Below the pieces are notes generated by a model. It saw nothing but the letters and a program-made list of their open reading frames with translations. It had not been told where the DNA came from and made no database searches. 64,000 bases of DNA from Mycobacterium gallinarum (lineage in GTDB: Bacteria; Actinomycetota; Actinomycetes; Mycobacteriales; Mycobacteriaceae), in the NCBI RefSeq assembly GCF_010726765.1, contig NZ_AP022601.1, positions 4,092,001-4,156,000 on the forward strand. Reading direction: 5' to 3'. Each line of letters starts with the position of its first letter. The first letter of the stretch is position 1. Both the position numbers and the translations under genes were made by a program. Shown here piece after piece: positions 8,243 through 17,412 of this stretch.

Positions 8243-10147
8243 CTAGCCGCCGTCGATGCGGCGGGCGCCGAGTTCGTTCTGAAGAAGCTCCAGCGCCACC
8301 TCTTCCGGGTCGCGTCGCGGTGTATCGGACGTGTCGTTGCCCGCTTCGGCGAGCATGCTCTCCTCGTCGTCGACGTCGATCGGTGGCGGCGGGCCAGGCG
8401 CGGCGGCGGGCTTCTGCTCCGGCTCGGCGGCGGGCGGCGGACCGGGCGGGCCCACCTCGCACCGGATCTTCCAGTCGACACCCAGTGCGTCCTTGAGCGC
8501 CTCGCGGATGACATCGGAATTGCGCTGTTCAGTCAGCCGTTTGGCCAGCGGTGCGGACTCGTGGCTGAGCACTAGGGTGTCGCCCTCCACGGAGCGCACG
8601 ATCGCGCCGGCCAGCATCACTTCGGTGGTGCGGCTGCGCTGACGGACCTTCTCGCGCACCGTCGTCCACATGCTGCGCACCGCAGCGGCGTTCGGTTCAC
8701 CGGTGACGGCCGCGGGTGGGGGCGCCGCGACGACGGGGTCGGCGGGCTGGCGCACCGGAGGAGGCGATGCCGGTTCCGGTTTCGGAGCGGAAACCGGCTC
8801 AGGCGGCTTGGGCGGCGAGGGTGTCGGCTCCGGCATCGGCTTGGGCTCGACGACGACCGTCGGCTCGAGCGCCGGCTTCAGCTCCGGTGCGGGCTTGGGG
8901 TCGACGGGTGCTTCGGCGCCGGATTCCGGTGCGGCCTGGCTCTTGCGGCTGTACTTCGGCGCGCCCCCGGGCTGCTCCCCCGCCGGGATCGACATGTCCA
9001 GCCGGGTCTCGATGCGCTCGACGCGCTGCAACAACGCCGACTCGGTATCGCTGGCCGACGGCAACAGCAGCCGCGCGCACACGACCTCGAGCAGCAGCCT
9101 GGGCGCCGTCGCACCGCGCATCTCACCCAGCCCGGCGTGCACCACCTCCGCGTAGCGGGTCAGCGTTGCGCTGCCGACGCGGGTCGCCTGATCGCGCATT
9201 CGGTCCAGCACGTCCTCGGGCCCGTCCACCACCCCGCGGGCGACCGCGTCGGGAACCGACTGCAGCACGATCAGATCGCGGAACCGTTCGAGCAGATCGG
9301 TGGCGAACCGCCGCGGGTCGTGACCGGCATCGATCACACCCTCGACTGCCCCGAACAGCGCGGCGGCATCGCCCGCCGCGAGCGCATCGATCGCATCGTC
9401 GATCAACGCCACATCGGTGGCACCCAGCAGCGCCAGGGCCCGTGGGTAACTGACCTGGTTACCGTCCGCTCCCGCCAACAGCTGGTCGAGCACCGACAGC
9501 GTGTCACGGGGCGATCCGCCGCCGGCGCGGATGACGAGCGGGTACACCGCGTCATCGACCGTGACCGTCTCCTGCGCGCAGATGCGCTCCAGCAGCGACC
9601 GCATGGTCCGCGGTGCCAATAACCGGAACGGGTAGTGATGCGTCCGCGAGCGAATGGTCGGCAGCACCTTCTCCGGCTCTGTCGTGGCGAACACGAAGAT
9701 CAGATGTTCCGGCGGCTCCTCGACGATCTTCAGCAGCGCGTTGAAGCCCGCCGTGGTGACCATGTGCGCTTCGTCGATGATGAAGATGCGGTACCTCGAC
9801 TGCGCCGGAGCGTAGAACGCGCGATCGCGTAGCTCGCGGGTGTCGTCCACACCGCCGTGGCTGGCGGCGTCCAGTTCGGTGACGTCGACGCTGCCGCCCC
9901 CGTTGGGCGCGAGCGCCACGCAGGACGCACAGACCCCACACGGCGTGGCCGTCGGCCCCTGCTCACAGTTCAACGACCGGGCCAGGATTCGCGCCGACGA
10001 CGTCTTGCCGCACCCGCGCGGCCCGGAGAACAGATACGCGTGGTTGATGCGCCCCGCTGTCAGCGCCGTGGACAGCGGTTCGGTGACGTGCTCCTGGCCA
10101 ACCACGTCGGCGAAGGTCGCGGGTCTGTACTTGCGGTAGAGCGCCAC
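8243..10147 (-). CDS. dnaX: DNA polymerase III gamma/tau subunit
   Basis: The clamp-loader ATPase of the replisome, 634 residues. An AAA+ module shows Walker A GPRGCGKTSS (about residue 45), the zinc module CEQGPTATPCGVCASC, Walker B FIIDEAHM and sensor motifs FATTEPEKVLPTIRSRT. Domain III follows to about residue 370. Then comes a long Pro/Glu/Lys-rich linker (residues about 395-470) and a C-terminal tau-like domain that contacts the polymerase. GTG 10147 has TAGCGT 8 nt upstream. No obvious slippery frameshift signal was noticed. The gene is convergent with the methyltransferase gene (3 nt apart) and matches Rv3721c (dnaZX). Confidence 0.95.
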   Translation of the reverse strand: MALYRKYRPATFADVVGQEHVTEPLSTALTAGRINHAYLFSGPRGCGKTSSARILARSLNCEQGPTATPCGVCASCVALAPNGGGSVDVTELDAASHGGVDDTRELRDRAFYAPAQSRYRIFIIDEAHMVTTAGFNALLKIVEEPPEHLIFVFATTEPEKVLPTIRSRTHHYPFRLLAPRTMRSLLERICAQETVTVDDAVYPLVIRAGGGSPRDTLSVLDQLLAGADGNQVSYPRALALLGATDVALIDDAIDALAAGDAAALFGAVEGVIDAGHDPRRFATDLLERFRDLIVLQSVPDAVARGVVDGPEDVLDRMRDQATRVGSATLTRYAEVVHAGLGEMRGATAPRLLLEVVCARLLLPSASDTESALLQRVERIETRLDMSIPAGEQPGGAPKYSRKSQAAPESGAEAPVDPKPAPELKPALEPTVVVEPKPMPEPTPSPPKPPEPVSAPKPEPASPPPVRQPADPVVAAPPPAAVTGEPNAAAVRSMWTTVREKVRQRSRTTEVMLAGAIVRSVEGDTLVLSHESAPLAKRLTEQRNSDVIREALKDALGVDWKIRCEVGPPGPPPAAEPEQKPAAAPGPPPPIDVDDEESMLAEAGNDTSDTPRRDPEEVALELLQNELGARRIDGG

Positions 10148-10254
10148 GCTCGCACACGCTACCGAGGCCGGCTGACGCCGTAGCGCCGCGTACAGCCAAA
10201 CCCCTCACTTCTCGTGAGATGAGCCGACGTGCGATGGGTCATCACGTAGGCGAG

Positions 10255-11820
<1,566 letters not shown>

Positions 11821-11891
11821 CGCTTGGCCGGGGTGCGACTACATAGGAATGACCTGGTCGCACCCCGGGCCAACCAACCTCAAGGAGGAGT

Positions 11892-12683
11892 ATGCGGCGC
11901 TGGGTCGCGGTCTTGTGGCACGCCTCGTTCTCGTGTGTTGCCGCGGCCCTGTTTTTCGCCTTCGTCCTGCCGCGCTGGTGGGAACTGATGGGTACGACGT
12001 CGCACACGCTCGGCACCGTGATGCGCATCGTCACCGGTGTGCTGATCGGCTTGGCCGCGCTACCGGTGGTCTTCACGCTGCTACGCACGCGACGGCCGGA
12101 GTTCCGTACGCCGCTGCTGGCCCTGCGGCTTCGGACGGCGTCGATCGTGCTGCACGTCCTCGCCGGTGTGCTGATCCTCGGCGCGGCGATCAGCGAGATC
12201 TGGCTTTCGCTGGACGACGCGGGTCAGTGGCTGTTCGGGATCTACGGTGCCGCCGCCGCGATCGCGCTGCTGGGGATTTTCTCGTTCTACCTGGCCGATG
12301 TCGCCGAGCTGCCACCACCACCGCCGAAACCGCTGAAGCCCAAGACGCCGAAGCAGCGCCGCGGCCGTAAGAAGGACGCTGAGGACGACGCTGAGGACAC
12401 GGAGACCGCGGACGAGGCGACGGCAGACGAGACGCCCGCAGACGAGACTCCCGAAGAGGAGTCCGAAGACAAGCCCGCTGAGGTCACCGCTGAGGCCGAG
12501 GAGCCCGAGTCGACGGCAACAGAGCCCGAGGCGACGGCCGACGAAGCAGACAAAGCCGACGAAAACGCGCCGGATACCGATAAGGCAAACGGCAAATCCC
12601 CTGCTAACGGGACGTCCGAGAAGGCGGAGCCGACGCGGCGTCGCCGCAGGCGCCTGCGTGGCGGCGTCGCCGTTGACGATTAA
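11892..12683 (+). CDS. lucA: Membrane protein LucA (lipid uptake coordinator)
   Basis: A 263-residue integral membrane protein matching Rv3723 (LucA) in position and layout; LucA stabilises the Mce1 and Mce4 fatty-acid and cholesterol importers in M. tuberculosis. Four hydrophobic segments lie at about residues 7-28, 43-63, 86-104 and 113-134. A proline run (PPPPP) and basic patch follow, then a long acidic low-complexity tail (residues about 160-245, rich in Glu, Asp, Ala and Thr) ending in an Arg cluster. Strong AAGGAGG stands just upstream of ATG 11892. Assignment rests on synteny and topology. Confidence 0.82.
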   Translation: MRRWVAVLWHASFSCVAAALFFAFVLPRWWELMGTTSHTLGTVMRIVTGVLIGLAALPVVFTLLRTRRPEFRTPLLALRLRTASIVLHVLAGVLILGAAISEIWLSLDDAGQWLFGIYGAAAAIALLGIFSFYLADVAELPPPPPKPLKPKTPKQRRGRKKDAEDDAEDTETADEATADETPADETPEEESEDKPAEVTAEAEEPESTATEPEATADEADKADENAPDTDKANGKSPANGTSEKAEPTRRRRRRLRGGVAVDD

Positions 12684-12711
12684 AGATTTCGTTTTCGGGC
12701 AAAATGGGCTG

Positions 12712-13737
12712 ATGCGCATAATTCGTATGCGTCGCTCCTGCGCGACGCTGTTGACCGCACTTGTCGCGGTCCTGGCGCTGGTGACGCCAGTGCACCCGGC
12801 TACGTCAGGGGCCGCCCCCGGGGATCCGATCGCCGCGGCGCGCGTGGTCGAGCCGGCGGTGGCACGTATCGACACCGAGATCTACTACCAGAACGCGGTC
12901 GGAAACGGCGCGGGCATCGTGCTTGACCCGAATGGTCAGGTGATGACCAATTTCCATGTGGTCGGCGGGGCCGACCGCATCACCGTCGCTGTCGCCGGTC
13001 GCGCGTTCCCCGCCGAACTCGTGGGCTATGACCGTCGTCGCGACATCGCGGTGCTCCAACTGCTGGGCGCCAGTGGGTTGCCTGTCGCGCCGATCGGCGA
13101 TTCCGGTGCCCTGGTAGAAGGCGAGCCTGTCGTCGCCATCGGCAACGCACAGGGCAGCAACGCCCCGCTGACCCACGAAGTGGGCACGGTCACCGGATTC
13201 GGCCGCACGGTCAACGCTGAAGATGCACTCACCGGCAGTAAGGACGAGTTGACCGGGCTGATCGAGTTCGCGGCACCGGTGGTCGCCGGGGATTCCGGCG
13301 GCCCCGTCGTGAACGGAGCCGGCCAGGTCGTCGGCGTCACGACAGCGGCGTCGGTGAACTTCCGGATGGGCCCGGGCGGCAAGGGCTTCGCCATTCCCAT
13401 CAACGACGCGATGGCCATCGCCAACCAAATCCGCTCGGGGGCGGCGTCGGACTCGGTGCACATCGGCCCGCCGGTGCTGCTCGGTGTCGGCGTGCGTACC
13501 GCTCCGACCGATGGACCCGGTGTGCTCGTCGCCGACGTTCTGCGCGGCGGCCCCGCCGACCAGGCCGGTCTGGTCGCCGGCGACGTCCTCACGACACTGG
13601 ATGGCACGCCGCTGGACTCGGCCACCACGTTGACGTACGTGCTGGACCGCCACTATCCCGGTGATGTCATCGATCTCACGTGGATCGACGGCAGCGGCCA
13701 GCAGCGTACCGGGAAGGTCGCGCTCACTCCGCTGTAA
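12712..13737 (+). CDS. Secreted trypsin-like serine protease with PDZ domain (PepA/HtrA-like)
   Basis: 341 residues. A Sec signal peptide (MRIIRMRRSCATLL then a hydrophobic core, cut near TSGAAPGD) leads into a chymotrypsin-fold protease with the triad His in TNFHVVGG, Asp in RRDIAVLQL and Ser in VAGDSGGPVV. A C-terminal PDZ domain (about residues 250-341) has LLGVGV, VLRGGPADQAGLVAGDVL and PGDVIDLTWI. This is the layout of mycobacterial PepA (Rv0125), an exported quality-control protease. Start: a CAAAAT hexamer lies 6 nt before ATG 12712, fitting a leaderless start; ATG 12727 would also leave a signal peptide. Confidence 0.88.
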   Translation: MRIIRMRRSCATLLTALVAVLALVTPVHPATSGAAPGDPIAAARVVEPAVARIDTEIYYQNAVGNGAGIVLDPNGQVMTNFHVVGGADRITVAVAGRAFPAELVGYDRRRDIAVLQLLGASGLPVAPIGDSGALVEGEPVVAIGNAQGSNAPLTHEVGTVTGFGRTVNAEDALTGSKDELTGLIEFAAPVVAGDSGGPVVNGAGQVVGVTTAASVNFRMGPGGKGFAIPINDAMAIANQIRSGAASDSVHIGPPVLLGVGVRTAPTDGPGVLVADVLRGGPADQAGLVAGDVLTTLDGTPLDSATTLTYVLDRHYPGDVIDLTWIDGSGQQRTGKVALTPL

Positions 13738-13746
13738 AGCGTTGCC

Positions 13747-14421
13747 TCACAACGACTCACGCTTCAGGATTCGTTCCAGACCGGCGATTACCACGCCGAG
13801 TTCGAAGTCGAACTGGGTTTGCGCGTCGTGTTCGGTGGCCGGTGCCGATTCGAGCACTCGGCGCAGCGCCGGGTAGGTGTCCTGCGGTTCCCGCAGCAGC
13901 GCCTCTGTCGTTTCCGCACGGTGGCGGTGGGCGCCGGACCCGGTCTGTGCGAGCACGGTCTGCGCGGCCGATTGCGCGATGTTCGACGCGGCGGTGAGGC
14001 CGTGCCGCGCGCTGTCGGGGTCCAGGCCCGCCGACAGCAGCGCGTCGAGGACGCGGTCGGCCAACGCCAGCGCCGCCGCCGTGCTGAGGCCGCCGAGCTG
14101 CGCAAAATCGGTCACGGAGTCCTGGATGCCCACCCGGATGAGTCCGTCGCGGAAGGCCATGGCGTAGGTCCGCAGGGTGGCCCGCCAGTCGTCGTCTGTG
14201 GGCAGTTCGACGGGCGCGAGTTCCCGCTCGAACTGGTCGAGCACCATCAGCGTCAGCAGGCCCGCACGGTCGCCGACGTAGTAGTGCAGCGCTTTACGGC
14301 TCACTCCGAGCGCATCGGCGACGGCCTGCATGGTCAGGTCGCTGGCCGCGACGCTTCGGGCGGCGACAACGATCTGGTCCCGGCTGATCCGCGGTGGACG
14401 CCCCCTGGTTCGCCCGCTCAT
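13747..14421 (-). CDS. TetR/AcrR-family transcriptional regulator
   Basis: 224 residues. The N-terminal helix-turn-helix reads SRDQIVVAARSVAASDLTMQAVADALGVSRKALHYYVGDRAGLL in short, typical of the family, after a basic RTRGRPPRI arm. The C-terminal domain is the TetR_C type with many Ala/Leu helices, ligand unknown. ATG 14421 is chosen because TATGGT (14434-14429) lies 7 nt upstream on this strand. It is divergent from the 14499 dehydrogenase gene, so it probably controls that gene and itself through the 77-bp gap. Confidence 0.88.
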   Translation of the reverse strand: MSGRTRGRPPRISRDQIVVAARSVAASDLTMQAVADALGVSRKALHYYVGDRAGLLTLMVLDQFERELAPVELPTDDDWRATLRTYAMAFRDGLIRVGIQDSVTDFAQLGGLSTAAALALADRVLDALLSAGLDPDSARHGLTAASNIAQSAAQTVLAQTGSGAHRHRAETTEALLREPQDTYPALRRVLESAPATEHDAQTQFDFELGVVIAGLERILKRESL

Positions 14422-14486
14422 CATCGTCACCATAGGCGATTTTTCGCCGGTCGGTAAAAACGCTTCCCCGCCGCGCCGGACGCCCC

Positions 14487-14492
14487 TATGCT
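14487..14492 (+). promoter_or_regulatory. -10 element of the 14499 gene (leaderless)
   Basis: TATGCT lies 6 nt before the GTG at 14499. The divergent regulator has its own TATGGT at 14429-14434, so both promoters face away from each other across a short shared control region. Confidence 0.55.
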
Positions 14493-14498
14493 GAGCGC

Positions 14499-15566
14499 GT
14501 GCCCAACACCCCATACCGGGTCGTCCAGTGGACGACGGGAAATGTCGGAAAAAGCTCGGTCGAGGCGATCGCCAAGAACCCGAACTACGAACTCGTCGGC
14601 CTCTACGCATGGTCGAAGGACAAGGTGGGGCGCGATGCAGGCGAACTGGCGGGCATCGAGCCGCTGGGGGTCAAGGCCAGCAACGACGTGGACGAGCTGT
14701 TGGCGCTGAAGCCCGACGTCGTGGTGTACAACCCGATGTGGATCGACGTCGACGAATTGGTCCACATCCTCGAGGCCGGTGTGAATGTCGTCGCGTCCGC
14801 GTCCTTCATCACCGGCCACAATCTCGGCGACGGCCGCGCCAAACTCGAAGATGCATGCCAACGAGGCGGATCCACGCTGTTCGGCTCGGGCGTCAGCCCC
14901 GGGTTCGCCGAGTTGCTGGCCATCGTGGCCACCACCGCATGCGACCGGGTCGACAAGATCACCATCGCCGAGTCCGCCGACACCACCCTCTACGACTCGC
15001 CTGACACCGAGCGGCCAGTCGGCTTCGACAAGAAGATCGACGATCCCGACCTACCGCCGATGGCCGAGAAGGGCACGGCGGTGTTCGCCGAGGCGGTGCA
15101 GCTGGTCGCCGACGCCGTCGGCATCGAACTGGACGAGATCAAGTGTGTATCCGAATACGCCCAGACCACAGAGGATCTCCCGATGGCCTCGTGGACCATC
15201 AAAGCCGGGCACGTCGCCGGTGTATACGCCAGCTGGCAGGGAATTGCCAACGGCAAGACCGTGATCGACATCAACGTTCGGTGGAAAAAGGGGCAGACGC
15301 TGGATCCGGACTGGCAGCTCGACGGCGATGGATGGAAGATCACCATCGACGGGCGGCCGACGGTCAATATGCAGGTCGGTTTCCTCCCACCGCCCGACAT
15401 GATCGAGAACGCCAAGACCCTCGAGGACTTCTTCGTGCTCGGACACATCATGACGGCGATGCCGCCGATCCACGCCATCGGCGCAGTCGTCGCGGCGGCA
15501 CCTGGCATCGCCACCTACAACGATCTGCCGCTGCCGCAGGCACGCGGCGTCGTTCCGACGAGTTAG
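14499..15566 (+). CDS. DapB_N-fold NAD(P)-dependent oxidoreductase
   Basis: 355 residues with an N-terminal Rossmann fold (VVQWTTGNVGKSSVEAI) of the dihydrodipicolinate-reductase type, related to 2,4-diaminopentanoate dehydrogenases. Further landmarks are VVYNPMWIDVDELVHILEAG, NVVASASF and the conserved GSGVSPGFAELL. Mycobacteria carry several copies of unknown substrate. A second member lies at 48223-49299 (about 30% similar by eye, same landmarks). The divergent TetR gene suggests control by a small ligand. The stop overlaps the convergent esterase stop (TTAG shared). Real substrate not recognisable. Confidence 0.8.
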   Translation: MPNTPYRVVQWTTGNVGKSSVEAIAKNPNYELVGLYAWSKDKVGRDAGELAGIEPLGVKASNDVDELLALKPDVVVYNPMWIDVDELVHILEAGVNVVASASFITGHNLGDGRAKLEDACQRGGSTLFGSGVSPGFAELLAIVATTACDRVDKITIAESADTTLYDSPDTERPVGFDKKIDDPDLPPMAEKGTAVFAEAVQLVADAVGIELDEIKCVSEYAQTTEDLPMASWTIKAGHVAGVYASWQGIANGKTVIDINVRWKKGQTLDPDWQLDGDGWKITIDGRPTVNMQVGFLPPPDMIENAKTLEDFFVLGHIMTAMPPIHAIGAVVAAAPGIATYNDLPLPQARGVVPTS

Positions 15567-16843
15567 CGGCGGCCCGCGACTTTCCTTTGCGGAGCCGACT
15601 CCCGATAGCGCGCACCGTATTTCGGCACAACCATGGGACCGTTGTGCCGGGCGGCGGTGATGGCGTTGCGCAGCGGGCGGGCAATGCCGGCAAAAGAGCC
15701 CATGTCGAAGAGCATCGGCGTGAGCAGTCGATCGTGGACGAACGCGAATGCGCTGCCGGTCGTCGGATCGGCCCAGCCCAGGGTGCCGCCGAGGCCGATA
15801 TGGCCAAAACCCTTGAGCAGCCCGGGTATCGGCGATTCATGGTAGCCGAGATGAAACGGCATCGGTACGCCGACGTTCAGATCCGGCCACGGCTTCGGGT
15901 TTCCGACGAGACCCTGCGTCAATTCCGATGACAGGAGCTCGACGCCGTCGAGACTGCCGCCATTGGCGACCGCGGCGTACATCCTTGCCAGCCCACGTGC
16001 CGTCACCACACCGTTGGCCGCGGGCACCTCGCCGTCGAGAAACGGGATATCGCCCTGCACAAGGGATTTGATGCCAGGAAAGTACATGGCGCCAAGCGCA
16101 CCCGACAACGGAAGCCCGGCCACTTTCGGCGCGACGAAATCGAATATCGGATTCGCGCGGGAGCCCTGCGGCGCGAGAATCTGCGCGACCTTGGTGGGCG
16201 AGCCCGCCGGAGGGCGACCGAGATGCAGGCCATCGGTATTCAGAGGTTGCGCGACTTCGGCACGGATGAGCTCGCGCATACCCATCCCGGTGACGGCCCT
16301 CGCCAAACCGGAGAGAATCCACCCGTACGTCAGCGCGTGGTAGGCCTGCCGGCCGCGCTGCCGATCGGCGGGTGCGGCGGCGAGCCGCTCTTCCATGTGC
16401 AGATGGTCCAGCAGTTCCTCCTTGGTCACGCCCTTGAGATGGGCCAGCCCGGATCGATGTCGAAGGACGTCGCGCACGGTGATGTCGTCCTTGCCGTTGG
16501 CGCCGAACTCGGGCCAGAAATTCGCGACGGGCTCGTCATACGACAGCAGCCCACGATCGACTAGACGGTGGATGACCATCGCCGCGACCCCTTTGGTCGC
16601 GGAGAACACCATCGCCCCCGTATCGGCTGTCCACGGCACCTGCCCGGATCTGTCCGACCACCCCGTCCACACGTCGACGACGGGTCGGCCATCGATGTAC
16701 ACCACCAGCGCGCCACCGCCGAATCGGCGGCCCGGGAACATTCCAGCGAAGATCCGCACGACGTTTCCGAAGCGTGGGTCCGCCGCACCCTGGACGTCGC
16801 GCGGCAAACCCTCCTCGGCCCGCAGCAGTGACGCCTTTGTCAT
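15563..16843 (-). CDS. Serine hydrolase of the beta-lactamase/family VIII esterase type
   Basis: 426 residues. The nucleophile motif SxxK is in MVFSATKGVAAM (about residue 88) and the paired Tyr in QAYHALTYGWI. The C-terminal part has FGHIGLGGTLGWADP, the family's third motif region. Mycobacterial members (LipL, LipE and others) hydrolyse short-chain esters rather than beta-lactams. No signal peptide is seen, so it is probably cytosolic or cell-wall associated. Start choice: ATG 16843 has a CATTGT hexamer 7 nt upstream; ATG 16891 in the same frame adds 16 residues unlike the family. Confidence 0.85.
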   Translation of the reverse strand: MTKASLLRAEEGLPRDVQGAADPRFGNVVRIFAGMFPGRRFGGGALVVYIDGRPVVDVWTGWSDRSGQVPWTADTGAMVFSATKGVAAMVIHRLVDRGLLSYDEPVANFWPEFGANGKDDITVRDVLRHRSGLAHLKGVTKEELLDHLHMEERLAAAPADRQRGRQAYHALTYGWILSGLARAVTGMGMRELIRAEVAQPLNTDGLHLGRPPAGSPTKVAQILAPQGSRANPIFDFVAPKVAGLPLSGALGAMYFPGIKSLVQGDIPFLDGEVPAANGVVTARGLARMYAAVANGGSLDGVELLSSELTQGLVGNPKPWPDLNVGVPMPFHLGYHESPIPGLLKGFGHIGLGGTLGWADPTTGSAFAFVHDRLLTPMLFDMGSFAGIARPLRNAITAARHNGPMVVPKYGARYRESAPQRKVAGRR

Positions 16844-16895
16844 ATCGCCAACAATGCGTCCGTAGCCATCGCCGTGGGCGCAGAACCGCAATAAT

Positions 16896-17351
16896 TCAGC
16901 CGGTCACGCTCATGACGTGGGCCTTGAGCTGCGCCCCCGGCGGGCCCTCCAGGACGACATCCTTGCGGATCTGCGCCTGGTCCTTGTGCACGGTGAACTC
17001 GCCCTTCTGTGGCGCGTTCCCGCCGAGGACCTCGTAGAACACCGTGAACGGCGTCTCTGGCAGCGGATGCAGCCCAATGTATTTCGGCTCGATCGTGTAC
17101 TTATAGCTGCACAATGCGTCGGGCTCGCAGTTCTGCTCGGTCACATTGACCCCGATGGCGAACTCGACGGGAGTCGGCACCTTCGGCTGCGGTGGTGCGA
17201 GCGTCGTGCGCGGTGTCACCGCCCGCTCGGACGGCTTCGGCGCCGTGATGCTTCCGAAGATCATCACGGCCGCGATACCGACGCCGCTGGCGACGATGGC
17301 TACCAGAGCCAGACCCGCAGACCACTTCCGGACGGTCGACGAAACATGCAT
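16896..17351 (-). CDS. Hypothetical membrane-anchored extracytoplasmic protein
   Basis: 151 residues, family not recognised. One transmembrane or uncleaved signal segment at about residues 12-34 (SAGLALVAIVASGVGIAAVMIFG) follows a short basic N-terminus. A Pro/Lys-rich linker leads to a compact outer domain with one possible disulphide (NCEPDALCSYKY) and beta-rich text (FTVFYEVLGG, EFTVHKDQAQI). ATG 17351 is preferred over an upstream in-frame start because it puts the membrane segment near the N-terminus. It lies 61 nt downstream of the large repeat surface protein gene, on the same strand, and may be co-transcribed. Confidence 0.65.
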   Translation of the reverse strand: MHVSSTVRKWSAGLALVAIVASGVGIAAVMIFGSITAPKPSERAVTPRTTLAPPQPKVPTPVEFAIGVNVTEQNCEPDALCSYKYTIEPKYIGLHPLPETPFTVFYEVLGGNAPQKGEFTVHKDQAQIRKDVVLEGPPGAQLKAHVMSVTG

Positions 17352-17412
17352 TTGTCTATTCAAATCTGGTGCGCGCCCGAGCGCGGCATTTCGGCCGCGC
17401 TCGGGCACCGCG

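Noticed and set aside
14440..14460. T5 and A5 flanks as a TetR operator between the 14421 and 14499 genes
   Set aside because: Only the outer five bases on each side are complementary; the inner bases do not match, so it is too weak to list as an operator.
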